Source: Cellulomonas pakistanensis (GTDB taxonomy: Bacteria > Actinomycetota > Actinomycetes > Actinomycetales > Cellulomonadaceae). From it: a stretch of DNA of 51,824 nucleotides. Location of the stretch: the NCBI RefSeq assembly GCF_016862755.1, contig NZ_BONO01000031.1, positions 1 through 51,824 of the forward strand, given 5' to 3'. The notes under the pieces are model-generated. The model was not told the DNA's origin. It did not search any database and saw only the letters and a program-made list of their open reading frames with translations. The position numbers were made by a program, and so were the translations under genes. This document shows, in pieces, positions 1 through 8,146 of this stretch (position 1 is the stretch's first letter; every line of letters begins with the position of its first letter).

Positions 1-1
1 C

Positions 2-376
2 ACGGTGCTCGACAACGTCCTGCTCGCCACCCTGTACGGCGGCGTGCCCCGGGCGGAGCGCCGGGCCCGGGCGCTCGCGGCGCTGGACCGGGTGAACCTC
101 GGGCACCGGCTCGGGTTCCTGCCCACGACGCTGTCGGGCGGCGAGCGGCAGCGGGTTGCGGTCGCGCGCGCCGTGGTCGCGTCGCCCGGCGTCCTGCTGG
201 CCGACGAGCCGTCGGGCAACCTCGACACCCACAACTCCGCGGAGGTGCTCGACCTGTTCGACGAGCTGCACGCCGAGGGGCTCACGCTCGTGGTCATCAC
301 CCACGACGACGTCGTCTCCGCCCGCGCCCGGCGCCGGGTGCGGATCGCCGACGGCCGGCTGACGGAGCTCGCGTGA
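2..376 (+). CDS. ABC transporter ATP-binding protein, MacB/LolD type (5' partial)
   Basis: C-terminal part of an ABC ATPase whose start lies before the window; the frame is open from base 2. Visible are the signature motif LSGGERQRVAVARA, Walker B VLLADEPSGNLD and the H-loop in VVITHDD. The SGNLD variant of Walker B is typical of the MacB/LolD/FtsE group that powers lipoprotein or peptide export rather than solute import. The stop overlaps the GTG start of the next gene by 4 bp (GTGA), so it is translationally coupled to the FtsX-domain permease and the two form one exporter. Walker A is outside the window. The substrate cannot be told from sequence. Confidence 0.93.
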   Translation, partial: TVLDNVLLATLYGGVPRAERRARALAALDRVNLGHRLGFLPTTLSGGERQRVAVARAVVASPGVLLADEPSGNLDTHNSAEVLDLFDELHAEGLTLVVITHDDVVSARARRRVRIADGRLTELA

Positions 377-1629
377 GCGCCCCCGCCTCCCTGGTCCGCG
401 AGACCCGCCGCGCCGACCGGTTCGGCCTGCGGGACCTGCTCGCCGAGGCCGCCGCGGGGATCGACTCCCGGCCCGGCCGGCTGTTCCTCACCATCCTCGG
501 CACCGTGCTGGGCATCGCCTCCGTCGTCGTCACGGTCGGGCTGGCCCAGACGGCGGCCGGCCAGATCGCCCGGCGGTTCGACGCGGTGGCCGCCACCCAG
601 GCCATGGCCACCGCGAGCACCACCCGCGGGGCCGACGGGAACCAGCGCGCGACCGCGGCGCTGCCCTGGGACGCGCCCGACCGCGCCGGGCGGCTGGCGG
701 GCGTCGAGGCGGCCGGGCTCGTCGCCCCGGTCGACGTCGCCGGCGCCGCGGTCACGGCCGTGCCGGTCAACGACCCGTCCGCGCCGGCCGCCACCTCCGT
801 CGCCGTCCTCGCCGGCACCGGTCGTCTGCTCGACGCCGTCCGGGGGCGGGTCGTCACGGGTCGGTTCTTCGACGCCGGCCACGACGCCCGGGCGGACCGC
901 GTCGTCGTGCTCGGCGAACGCGCCGCCGACCGGCTCGGCATCTCCCGGGTGGACCGGCAGCCGGCGATCTTCATCGGCGACCGCACGTACACCGTCATCG
1001 GCGTCGTCGACGGCATGCAGCGCCGCACCGACCTGCGCGACTCCGTCCTGCTGCCGCTCGGCACCGCCCGTGCCGACTTCGGGCTCGCCGCGCCGGAGGA
1101 GCTGCACCTGCGGATCGCCGTCGGCGCGGGTCCCGTCGTCGCCGCCCAGCTGCCCGTCGCGCTGTCGCCCAACGCGCCCGAGACCGTCACCGTCCAGGTG
1201 CCCGGCGCCTCCGGTGCGGTCCGGGAGGACGTGCAGGCCGACATCAACACGATCTTCCTGGCGCTCGGCGGCGTCGCCCTGCTGATCGGCGGCCTCGGCA
1301 TCGCCAACGTGACCCTGCTGTCGGTCATGGAGCGCGTCGGCGAGATCGGCCTGCGCCGGGCGCTCGGCGCGCGGCAGCGGGACATCGCGGCGCAGTTCGT
1401 GCTCGAGTCGGCGACCGTCGGCCTGCTCGGCGGCATGGTCGGCGCCGCGCTCGGCGTCGGCGTCGTCGTGGCCGTCTCCGCGGCCCAGTCCTGGACGCCC
1501 ATCCTGCACCTCGGCGTCGTCCTCCTGTCCGCGGCGGGCGGTGGCGTGGTCGGCCTGCTCGCCGGCGTCTACCCGGCCGTCAAGGCCGCGCGGGTCGAGC
1601 CGATCGCGGCGCTGCGCGGCGGGGTCTAG
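373..1629 (+). CDS. ABC transporter permease, MacB/FtsX family
   Basis: 418-residue permease. A short N-terminal cytoplasmic segment is followed by a first membrane helix at about residues 37-55, a periplasmic-type MacB core domain (about 60-285), then three helices (about 290-320, 345-370, 375-405) forming the FtsX domain with the conserved stretch ending in the RRALGARQRDI-type loop. This one-plus-three topology is the MacB/LolC/E fold. It partners with the ATPase ending at 376; the GTGA overlap fixes the GTG start. In Gram-positive bacteria such pairs often export antimicrobial peptides or sense cell-envelope stress; the real substrate is unknown. Confidence 0.92.
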   Translation: MSAPASLVRETRRADRFGLRDLLAEAAAGIDSRPGRLFLTILGTVLGIASVVVTVGLAQTAAGQIARRFDAVAATQAMATASTTRGADGNQRATAALPWDAPDRAGRLAGVEAAGLVAPVDVAGAAVTAVPVNDPSAPAATSVAVLAGTGRLLDAVRGRVVTGRFFDAGHDARADRVVVLGERAADRLGISRVDRQPAIFIGDRTYTVIGVVDGMQRRTDLRDSVLLPLGTARADFGLAAPEELHLRIAVGAGPVVAAQLPVALSPNAPETVTVQVPGASGAVREDVQADINTIFLALGGVALLIGGLGIANVTLLSVMERVGEIGLRRALGARQRDIAAQFVLESATVGLLGGMVGAALGVGVVVAVSAAQSWTPILHLGVVLLSAAGGGVVGLLAGVYPAVKAARVEPIAALRGGV

Positions 1630-1638
1630 CCGCGCGGC

Positions 1639-1668
1639 GGGACGGGTGCCGTCAGCGGTACCCGTCCC
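1639..1668. terminator. Bidirectional hairpin between permease and TetR gene
   Basis: Arms 1639-1651 and 1656-1668 pair in 12 of 13 positions (GGGACGGGTGCCG against CGGTACCCGTCCC) with a 4-nt loop. The loop contains most of the stop codon of the convergent TetR gene. No U-tract, as is common in high-GC actinobacteria. Placement between two convergent genes supports a shared terminator. Confidence 0.65.
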
Positions 1669-2299
1669 ACACCGGCGACGGGTAGAGCACCCGCTCGAAC
1701 TTCGCCCACTCCGTCGCCAGGTCGACGGCGGGGCGGCGGAACGAGCGGATCTGCAGCCCGTCCATCGCCTCGATCGTCATCTCGACCAGGTCCCGGAGGC
1801 CGTCGAAGGACCCGGCCTCGGGCGGCAGCCGCCACGAGAACCCGCGGTAGAAGCCCCAGACCTGGTCGGGGCGGTCGAGGAAGTAGTCGTGCGCCGGGTG
1901 GTCGGGCGAGGACGCCTCGACGCCGAGCACCGTGTACAGCCGGAGCAGCTCGGGCCGCGCCGCGTTGAAGTCGACGAGGAACCGGAAGTAGCCCGGCAGC
2001 GAGATGCCGTCGGGGTGCGTCGCGGCCGGGTCCCCCGTGGCCACGTAGTCGTCGGGCGTCCCGCGCCGGTCGTACAGCTGCGAGACGACCAGCTCGAGCA
2101 GTCCCTCCTTGCTGCCCACGTGGTGCAGCAGCCCGGCCTGGGTGATCCCGACCTCGGCGGCGACGTCGGCGAGCGCCACCCCGTTGAACCCGTGCCGGGC
2201 GATCAGCCGGGTGGCCACCTCGAGGATCTGCGCCTGGCGCTGCTCGGGGGACAGGCGCACGCGGCGGCGCACCTGCGGGTCCTGCTGCTGCGCCGTCAC
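1652..2299 (-). CDS. TetR/AcrR family transcriptional regulator
   Basis: About 215 residues. The N-terminal TetR DNA-binding domain is clear: EQRQAQILEVATRLIARHGF, then VALADVAAEVGITQAGLLHHVGSKEGLL with the recognition-helix pattern G(I/V)xxxxLxxHxxxKexL. The C-terminal ligand domain is not assignable. I chose the GTG at 2299 because GGAGAG sits 8 nt upstream (2308-2313); an upstream in-frame GTG at 2332 has no such site. The gene follows the GH42 beta-galactosidase in the same direction (65 bp gap) and probably shares its promoter. It is the natural candidate to bind the palindrome at 4501-4520 and regulate galactoside use and itself. Confidence 0.9.
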   Translation of the reverse strand: MTAQQQDPQVRRRVRLSPEQRQAQILEVATRLIARHGFNGVALADVAAEVGITQAGLLHHVGSKEGLLELVVSQLYDRRGTPDDYVATGDPAATHPDGISLPGYFRFLVDFNAARPELLRLYTVLGVEASSPDHPAHDYFLDRPDQVWGFYRGFSWRLPPEAGSFDGLRDLVEMTIEAMDGLQIRSFRRPAVDLATEWAKFERVLYPSPVWDGYR

Positions 2300-2364
2300 G
2301 TCGCCTGCTCTCCGTCGGGGGTCCTCGCGCACGACCTTAAGCCGCGCGCGAGGACCGTCCCGCC

Positions 2365-4419
2365 TCAGGACTCCAGGACCACCAGGTCCCAGGGCCCGAT
2401 GGTCAGCGCGTCGCCCGCGGCGACCGCGGCGCCGTCGGCGAGCACGGACCGGCCCGCCACCGGTGCGGGCAGCGTGACCGGCTGGGCCGAGTAGTTCAGC
2501 AGGTACGAGATCGCGTTCCCCGCGGCGTTCGTGCCGCGGCGCACCGACACCGTGCCGGCCAGGTCCTGTGCCCAGTCCGCGATCCCCGCGTCCCGGACGG
2601 CCAGGGTCAGGGCGGCGCGGAGCAGCTCCGGCGAGGTCATCGTCCCCAGGTGCAGGGACGACCCGTCACCGACCCGGTTCCGGGTGATCGCCGCGTACGG
2701 GCCCCACGCCGGGTGGTCGTACGAGGCGAGCGCCTCCGCGCCGTGCGGGTCGAGCAGCTCGAGGAACGCCTGCGCCCCGGCCGCCGCACCCTCGGCCGCG
2801 CCCGGCACCGCGGCCAGGTCGCCGTGCAGCGCCAGGCCCACGCCGTCGCCGGGCACCGTGTACTGGTTGTACGTGACGCCGGTGACCTCGGTGAGGCCGT
2901 GCGGCGCGGTGTCGTGCCAGACCTGCACGTGCTCGTCGGCGACCGCCGTGCGGAACGTCGTGACCAGGTGGCCGCCGCCGCGCGCGTACGCCGCCAGCCG
3001 GTCGACCGTCGCCTGCGGCGCCGCGTACAGCACGGGCACCACGAGCAGGTCGTACCGGCCCAGGTCCTCGTCGTCGACCGACACGAAGTCGACCTCGACG
3101 TTCAGGTCGAACAGCGCGTCGTACACCCAGCGCAGCACGTCGTTGTAGCCGAGCGACGACCCGAACACCCCGTCGATGAACCCGGTCTCGATGGTGAACC
3201 ACCGCAGGGCCGTCAGAGCCTCGTTGCTCACCATGACCGCCGCGCGGTTGTGCTTGCGCAGGTGGATCAGCGACGAGCCGACCCGCTGCGCCTCGCGGCC
3301 GAACACGCCGGCCTCCTCGTACGTCGGGTTGCTCCGCAGGTCGTGCGACAGCAGCCCGCGCCAGTACGTCTCGAAGGAGTGGTGGATCGAGTGCCAGTGC
3401 CAGTACAGGAGGCCGTCGGCCCCGCCGGCCAGGTGGCTGTACGCCTGCAGCCGGAGCTGGCCCGGGTAGGGGAGCCAGCCGAGCTGGCCCTGCGCCTGCG
3501 TCTCCAGCACCAGGTAGTTCGCGCCGCCCTTGATCGAGCGGGTCATGTCGCCGCCGAACGCGATCTCCTTGCCCGTGAGCCGGGACTGCGTCGGGTGGTA
3601 GATGTCGACCCCCGCGACGTCGACCGTGGCCGCCGCCCGGAAGTGGTCCACGGCCGGCTGCAGGCCGTACGACCAGCCGGGCGTCCAGTCGAAGTCGAAG
3701 TTCTGGGTGACGAACTGGTCGTCCCGGGCGTACTCGCGCACGATCCCGGCCTGCCAGCCGAGGAACTCCTCGACGAGGCGGCGGCGGAACGCGTCGAACG
3801 CCGCGCCCAGGGACCCGTTGATCGTGCCGCGCACGTCCGGGAAGTCCTCCCAGGCGTCCACCCGGTTCGACCAGTAGTCCAGGCCGAACGCCGCGTTCAG
3901 CGCGTCCAGGTCGCCACCGAACTCCTCGCGCAGGTGCTTCACGAACCGGCGCTGCACCGCGGGGCCGGCCGTCTCGTGGTACTTGGTCTCGTTGTCGACC
4001 TGGAACCCGATCACGCCGCGGCGGTGCGCCGTGCGCTCCAGGAGCCGCCGGATGACCCGCTCGGCGTGGAACAGGTACGTCGGGTTCGTGATGTCCATGA
4101 TCTGCCGGGCGCCGTAGCGCCCCTCGCCGGCCCGCGTCGTCGCCAGCACGTCCGGGTGCGACTGCACCAGCCACGCCGGGACCGCGTAGGTCGGGGTCCC
4201 GACGATCACGTGGATCCCGGCCGCCTCGAACGCGTCGAGCGCGCGGTCGACGTGCGTGAAGTCGAAGACGCCGGGCTGCGGCTCGAGCGTGCTCCACGTC
4301 GACTCGGCGATCCGGACGACCGTGATCCCGGCCGCCCTCATCATCTCGACGTCCGTCTCGATCCGGTCGGTCGGCATGTACTCGTCGTAGTACGCCGCAC
4401 CGAACAGGAGCTCGTCCAC
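2365..4419 (-). CDS. Beta-galactosidase, glycoside hydrolase family 42
   Basis: 684 residues, full length for GH42. The catalytic (beta/alpha)8 domain (about 5-385) holds the acid/base glutamate E144 in QVDNETKYH and the nucleophile E306 in NYLVLETQ, both in the standard GH42 context. A trimerisation/glutamine-amidotransferase-like domain (about 395-600) and a small C-terminal beta domain follow. No signal peptide, so it acts in the cytoplasm on imported galactosides, probably oligosaccharides rather than lactose. The GTG start at 4419 follows a GGAGGG site. No galactoside transporter is next to it here. The promoter region contains the TetR-type operator at 4501-4520. Confidence 0.95.
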   Translation of the reverse strand: MDELLFGAAYYDEYMPTDRIETDVEMMRAAGITVVRIAESTWSTLEPQPGVFDFTHVDRALDAFEAAGIHVIVGTPTYAVPAWLVQSHPDVLATTRAGEGRYGARQIMDITNPTYLFHAERVIRRLLERTAHRRGVIGFQVDNETKYHETAGPAVQRRFVKHLREEFGGDLDALNAAFGLDYWSNRVDAWEDFPDVRGTINGSLGAAFDAFRRRLVEEFLGWQAGIVREYARDDQFVTQNFDFDWTPGWSYGLQPAVDHFRAAATVDVAGVDIYHPTQSRLTGKEIAFGGDMTRSIKGGANYLVLETQAQGQLGWLPYPGQLRLQAYSHLAGGADGLLYWHWHSIHHSFETYWRGLLSHDLRSNPTYEEAGVFGREAQRVGSSLIHLRKHNRAAVMVSNEALTALRWFTIETGFIDGVFGSSLGYNDVLRWVYDALFDLNVEVDFVSVDDEDLGRYDLLVVPVLYAAPQATVDRLAAYARGGGHLVTTFRTAVADEHVQVWHDTAPHGLTEVTGVTYNQYTVPGDGVGLALHGDLAAVPGAAEGAAAGAQAFLELLDPHGAEALASYDHPAWGPYAAITRNRVGDGSSLHLGTMTSPELLRAALTLAVRDAGIADWAQDLAGTVSVRRGTNAAGNAISYLLNYSAQPVTLPAPVAGRSVLADGAAVAAGDALTIGPWDLVVLES

Positions 4420-4500
4420 CGGTTCACCCTCCGTCGCGCGAAGCCGGTGCCCGCGCGCGGCGCGGGTCCGGCCGGTCCGCCCTCGGACCGGCGGCCACTC

Positions 4501-4520
4501 TACCTACCGAACGGTAGGTA
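4501..4520. promoter_or_regulatory. TetR-type operator upstream of GH42 gene
   Basis: TACCTACCGAACGGTAGGTA: two 9-bp arms around a 2-bp centre, perfectly symmetric. On the minus strand it lies between a -35-like TTGCTC and a -10-like TAGAGT (19-nt spacer), where a bound repressor would block RNA polymerase. It sits in the intergenic region shared by the GH42 gene (minus) and the zinc dehydrogenase (plus). The TetR gene at 1652-2299 is the likely binder. Confidence 0.75.
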
Positions 4521-4675
4521 AGAGCAAGGCCGCGCCGGGTCCGCGCCGCGCCGCACCTCGGCCGCGCCCCCGGATGCCGGGTCGGCGCCGCCGACGGAGG
4601 ATCGAGGGCGACCCGCCGCGTGCCGAGCGCGGTGACCAGGGGCGGCCCACGAGGCCGCCGAGGAGGGAGCACCGC

Positions 4676-5824
4676 ATGCGCGCAGTCGTCTACCGCGGTC
4701 CGAAGCAGGTCGAGGTCGTGGAGGTCCCGGACGCCCGGATCGAGCAGCCCACGGACGTGCTCGTCCGGATCACCACCACCAACATCTGCGGGTCCGACCT
4801 GCACATGTACGAGGGCCGCACCTCCGTGGAGGAGGGCAAGGTGCTCGGCCACGAGAACATGGGTGTCGTCGAGGAGGTCGGCCCCGCCGTCACGCGGATC
4901 AAGGTCGGCGACCGGGTCAGCGTCCCGTTCAACATCGCCTGCGGCACCTGCCGCAACTGCCTGCAGGGCTGGACCTCGTTCTGCCTGCGCACCAACCCGA
5001 TCGAGGGCATGGTCGGCGCCGCCTACGGCTACGCGAACATGGGCCCGTACGACGGCGGCCAGGCCGAGTACCTGCGCGTGCCGTACGGCGACGTGAACCT
5101 GCTCGAGCTGCCCGAGGGCACCGAGCACGAGAACGACTTCACCATGCTCAGCGACATCTTCCCGACCGGCTGGCACGGCACCGAGCTCGCCCGCATGCAG
5201 CCCGGCGACGACGTCGCGGTGTTCGGCGCCGGCCCGGTCGGGCTCATGGCGGCGCACAGCGCCCTGATCCGCGGCGCCTCGCGCGTGTTCGTGGTCGACA
5301 AGGAGCCGGACCGGCTGCGGCTCGCCGAGAGCATCGGCGCCGTCGGCGTCGACTTCTCCGCCGGCGACCCGGTCGAGCAGATCATGGACGCCACCCAGGG
5401 GCGCGGCACCGACTGCGGCGTCGAGGCCGTCGGGTACCAGGCGCACGACCCGTCCGGCGACGAGCAGCCCGAGCTGGTGCTCGACAACCTCGTCTCCGTC
5501 GTGCGGGCGACCGGCGGCATCGGCGTGGTCGGCGTGTACATGCCGGAGGACCCGGGCGCCGCCGACGAGGGCGCGAAGCAGGGCCGGATCGGGTTCGACT
5601 ACGGCACGTTCTTCACCAAGGGCCAGCACATGGGCACCGGGCAGGCGCCCGTCATGCGGTACAACCGCCAGCTCCGCGACCTCATCGTCGCCGGCCGGGC
5701 CACGCCGTCGTTCATCGTGTCCCACGAGCTGCCGCTCGACCAGGCCGCCGAGGGCTACCGCCGGTTCGACGACCGCGAGGACGGCTGGACCAAGGTGCTG
5801 CTGCGCCCGGGCCAGGCCGCCTGA
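4676..5824 (+). CDS. Zinc-dependent alcohol dehydrogenase, glutathione-independent formaldehyde dehydrogenase-like
   Basis: 382-residue medium-chain dehydrogenase. Catalytic zinc ligands are C38 (NICGSDLH) and H59-E60 (GHEN); structural zinc ligands are C89, C92, C95 and C103 in CGTCRNC and the following SFC. The NAD-binding Rossmann motif GAGPVG is at about 184-189. The overall pattern (VFGAGPVGLMAAHSA, long insert before the C-terminus) matches actinobacterial relatives of Pseudomonas glutathione-independent formaldehyde dehydrogenase; the real substrate may be another aldehyde or alcohol. The ATG at 4676 follows AGGAGGGAG. It is divergent from the GH42 gene and could share its operator. 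Confidence 0.9.
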   Translation: MRAVVYRGPKQVEVVEVPDARIEQPTDVLVRITTTNICGSDLHMYEGRTSVEEGKVLGHENMGVVEEVGPAVTRIKVGDRVSVPFNIACGTCRNCLQGWTSFCLRTNPIEGMVGAAYGYANMGPYDGGQAEYLRVPYGDVNLLELPEGTEHENDFTMLSDIFPTGWHGTELARMQPGDDVAVFGAGPVGLMAAHSALIRGASRVFVVDKEPDRLRLAESIGAVGVDFSAGDPVEQIMDATQGRGTDCGVEAVGYQAHDPSGDEQPELVLDNLVSVVRATGGIGVVGVYMPEDPGAADEGAKQGRIGFDYGTFFTKGQHMGTGQAPVMRYNRQLRDLIVAGRATPSFIVSHELPLDQAAEGYRRFDDREDGWTKVLLRPGQAA

Positions 5825-5848
5825 GCCGTCCCGCCGCCGGCGTCCCGG

Positions 5849-5886
5849 GGCCGGGGGCGTCACCCGTCCGGGTGGCGTCCCCGGCC
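5849..5886. terminator. Hairpin after zinc dehydrogenase
   Basis: Arms 5849-5865 and 5870-5886 (17 nt each) pair in 15 positions around a GTCC loop, 24 bp after the dehydrogenase stop. Confidence 0.65.
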
Positions 5887-5932
5887 GCTCGGGCGCACAA
5901 TGACGCCCTGTGCAGCGCCGCGCAGCACGACG

Positions 5933-5944
5933 CCTGACGTCAGG
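5933..5944. promoter_or_regulatory. Perfect 12-bp palindrome overlapping the GAF-ANTAR ribosome-binding site
   Basis: CCTGACGTCAGG ends 8 bp before the ATG at 5953 and includes part of the AGGA ribosome-binding site. A -10-like CACAAT lies at 5896-5901. It could be an operator or a small RNA hairpin that hides the ribosome-binding site. Confidence 0.4.
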
Positions 5945-5952
5945 ACCGCACC

Positions 5953-6744
5953 ATGAGCACCCGAGGGTCCGACGAGGTCCTGCGCGTCGACGCGGACGCG
6001 TCGCTCGACGCCCTGGTCCACACGCTGACGCACCACGCCGCGCGGACGCTCGGCGTCGTCGCGTCCGCCTGCGCCGCCGCGACCGTGCGCGGCTGCGACC
6101 GGTGGCTGGCCGCCGCGTCCGTCGCGGTCGCGCGCTGCGACGCCGTCCAGGACCGCCCGCGGCTCGGGCCGCGCTACCTCGTGCGGTCCACCGGCGCGCC
6201 GGTCGTCGTCCCGGACGTCGCCGCCGACGACCGGTGGCCGGTGTGGAGCCACGCCTGCCGCGTCCAGGGCTTCCGCTCCGCGATGGTCGTGCCCGGCACC
6301 TACGGCGACGTGACCGTGCACCTCTCGCTGTACTCGCCGGAGGCCCCCGACTGGGACGCCGTCACGCCCCGGGCGCTCGGCCTCGCGCACGGGATCGCCA
6401 CCGTGGTGGCGGCGCGGGACGAGGTCATCGCGCTCGCGCAGACGATGGACGACCTGCTCGCGTGCAGCCGCACCCAGGCGGTGCTCGACCGTGCGGTGGG
6501 CGTCGTCATGGCGCGGCAGGGGTGCGACGCGTCCGAGGCGATCGCCTACCTCAAGGCCGCGTCCGGGGCGCGGGACGCCCGGGAGGTCGCGGCGGCGCTG
6601 GTCGCGGGCGCGACGACGGCGACGGCGTCGCCCGGGCTGGTGGCGCAGCGGGACGACGGCCCCGACGCCGAGCTCGGCCTCGCCCCCGAGGTCGGCAGGT
6701 CGGTGCCGGGGTCGGCAGCCAGAGGTGCCGACCTCGGGGCCTGA
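5953..6744 (+). CDS. GAF and ANTAR domain-containing RNA-binding regulator
   Basis: 263 residues. A degenerate GAF sensor domain spans about 15-150 (RYLVRSTGAPVVVPDVAADDRW is the recognisable strand-helix region). The ANTAR helical bundle is at about 172-215, with TQAVLDRAVGVVMARQGCD and LKAASGARDAREVAAALV. ANTAR domains bind paired stem-loops in mRNA and prevent termination. The C-terminal 20 residues or so are encoded by the 2+2 repeat at 6686-6757, so the natural end may once have been earlier. The tusA-like gene follows in the same direction but appears to have its own promoter. The signal sensed is unknown. Confidence 0.85.
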   Translation: MSTRGSDEVLRVDADASLDALVHTLTHHAARTLGVVASACAAATVRGCDRWLAAASVAVARCDAVQDRPRLGPRYLVRSTGAPVVVPDVAADDRWPVWSHACRVQGFRSAMVVPGTYGDVTVHLSLYSPEAPDWDAVTPRALGLAHGIATVVAARDEVIALAQTMDDLLACSRTQAVLDRAVGVVMARQGCDASEAIAYLKAASGARDAREVAAALVAGATTATASPGLVAQRDDGPDAELGLAPEVGRSVPGSAARGADLGA

Positions 6745-6757
6745 GTGCCGACCTCGG
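6686..6757. repeat. 2+2 inverted word element between GAF-ANTAR and TusA-like genes
   Basis: Word CCGAGGTCGGCA occurs at 6686-6697 and, with one change, at 6706-6717; its reverse complement TGCCGACCTCGG occurs at 6726-6737 and 6746-6757. All four copies are exactly 20 nt apart. The first three copies are inside the GAF-ANTAR reading frame and its TGA (6742-6744) lies between copies 3 and 4. The 8-nt spacers do not pair well, unlike those in two other elements of this class. Confidence 0.85.
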
Positions 6758-6764
6758 CGCTCGG

Positions 6765-6770
6765 TACAGT
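6765..6770 (+). promoter_or_regulatory. Leaderless-type -10 box of the TusA-like gene
   Basis: TACAGT is followed by 6 nt and then the GTG at 6777; transcription would begin at or next to the start codon, and there is no ribosome-binding site. Confidence 0.55.
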
Positions 6771-6776
6771 CCGATC

Positions 6777-7091
6777 GTGCCCACCCCGCCCGACGCCGCC
6801 CCCGCGCCCGGCGCCCCCGTGCACGTGGACGGCGGCGACCTCGGCTGCGCCCGGCTGCTGGTCCTGCTCCGCGCCCGGGCGCGCGAGCTCCCGCCGGGGA
6901 CGGTCGTGCACCTGACGACGTCGGACCCCGTCGCGCCGATCGACCTGCCCGCGTGGTGCCGGCTGACCGGGCACCGCTACCTCGGCCCGGTGCCCGACGG
7001 CCCGCCGCCCGCGACCTACGCGGTCGAGGTCGCCGCGGACGCCCGCCCGACCGACCCCGACCGCCCCTGGCACGCGGCGCCGGGCGCCTGA
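6777..7091 (+). CDS. TusA-family sulfurtransferase-like protein
   Basis: 104 residues with one SirA/TusA fold: a conserved cysteine near residue 23 in DLGCARLLVLL, then LPPGTVVHLTTSDPVAPIDLPAWCRLTGHRYLG, which follows the TusA pattern (loop, DDP-like turn, DIPxWCxxxGH). The usual CPxP motif reads CARL, keeping the nucleophilic cysteine but losing both prolines. TusA relatives pass persulfide sulfur to acceptors. The GTG start at 6777 is supported by the leaderless -10 box. It is convergent with the siderophore-interacting protein gene, only 13 bp away, with no obvious terminator. Confidence 0.7.
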   Translation: MPTPPDAAPAPGAPVHVDGGDLGCARLLVLLRARARELPPGTVVHLTTSDPVAPIDLPAWCRLTGHRYLGPVPDGPPPATYAVEVAADARPTDPDRPWHAAPGA

Positions 7092-7104
7092 CGCGCGGCG
7101 CCGG

Positions 7105-8007
7105 TCAGTCCAGGCCCGCGGCCGCCTCGGCGTCCTCGATGCCGCGCAGCCACTCCCGCTTGCCCGCGCGCCAGCCCTCGTCGTCGGCGCCGAGCCGCCA
7201 GTACCCGGAGATCGACAGGTCGTCCTTGCCGAGCCCGCGCTCGACGCGCAGGTAGCGCCGGAGCTCGCGCACCGAGCCGGCCTCGCCGTGCACGAAGGCG
7301 TGCACCCGGCCGTCCGGCCACGGCAGTGCGCGCACGGCCTCCACCAGCCGGGCGCCCGGCGCGGCGTCCCCGGCGTGCACCCAGCGCAGCGCGATCCCGT
7401 CGGGGACGTGCAGGGCCTGCTCCTCGGCGCGGTCGTGCACCTCGAGCACGGCGTACCCGGACGCGGCCGGCCCCAGCCGCTCCAGCGCGACGGCGATCGC
7501 GGGCAGCGCGGACGCGTCGCCGGCGAGCAGGTGGTGGTCGGCGGTGAGGTCGGGGGTGTAGCCGCCGCCGGGGCCGACCACGACGACCTCGTCGCCGGGC
7601 GCCGCCGTCGCGGCCCACGGGCCGGCGATGCCCTCGGCCCCGTGCACGACGAGGTCGAGGGTCAGGGTCAGCTCGAGGTCGTCGAACCGCCGCACGGTGT
7701 AGGTCCGCATCCGCGGCTGGTGCTCCGGCGGCAGCGCGGCGCGGGCGGCCTCCAGGTCGACCCGGCCGTCCGGCGTGGTCCAGGCGGCGAGCACGTCGGC
7801 GCCGGACGCCGTCTCCCCGAGGCCGGGCACGAACAGCAGCTTGACGTAGGAGTCGGCGTGCGGCGACGGCGCGAACCCGGCGACGCCGGGGCCGCCGAGC
7901 GTGAGCCGGACCATCGCCGGGGTGAGGTGCTCGGCGTGCAGGACGGTCGCGCGCAGGGCGGTCCGCGGGGGTCGCCGTGCGGCGGTGGTCGGCTCGGTCG
8001 TGGTCAC
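7105..8007 (-). CDS. Siderophore-interacting protein (FAD-dependent ferric-siderophore reductase)
   Basis: 300 residues of the SIP/ViuB family. The N-terminal FAD-binding barrel has RMRTYTVRRFD, the RxYT flavin motif, and VVHGAEGIAGPWA; the C-terminal SIP domain has LLAGDASALPAIAVALERL and ends with the family pattern SISGYWRLGADDEGWRAGKREW. It reduces imported ferric siderophores in the cytoplasm to release iron. I chose the GTG at 8007 (GGAAGG 9 nt upstream) over the GTG at 8127, which adds a 40-residue Arg/Pro-rich segment that looks non-coding. No siderophore uptake genes are adjacent. Confidence 0.92.
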   Translation of the reverse strand: MTTTEPTTAARRPPRTALRATVLHAEHLTPAMVRLTLGGPGVAGFAPSPHADSYVKLLFVPGLGETASGADVLAAWTTPDGRVDLEAARAALPPEHQPRMRTYTVRRFDDLELTLTLDLVVHGAEGIAGPWAATAAPGDEVVVVGPGGGYTPDLTADHHLLAGDASALPAIAVALERLGPAASGYAVLEVHDRAEEQALHVPDGIALRWVHAGDAAPGARLVEAVRALPWPDGRVHAFVHGEAGSVRELRRYLRVERGLGKDDLSISGYWRLGADDEGWRAGKREWLRGIEDAEAAAGLD

Positions 8008-8146
8008 GCGGGAGCACCTTCCAGTGGTTCGAGGTGCCGGACGGGTCGGCGTGCGGGCGGCGCGCGGCCCGGGGGCGTGGCCGGTGCGCCGCGGTCGAGC
8101 GTAGGTGCTCGCCGCCGCGTGCGTCACGCGCGACGTGGCGGACGCC

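Noticed and set aside
2650..4521. Long open frame antisense to the beta-galactosidase
   Set aside because: The GH42 frame has both catalytic glutamates and full length; the opposite frame has no recognisable domain.
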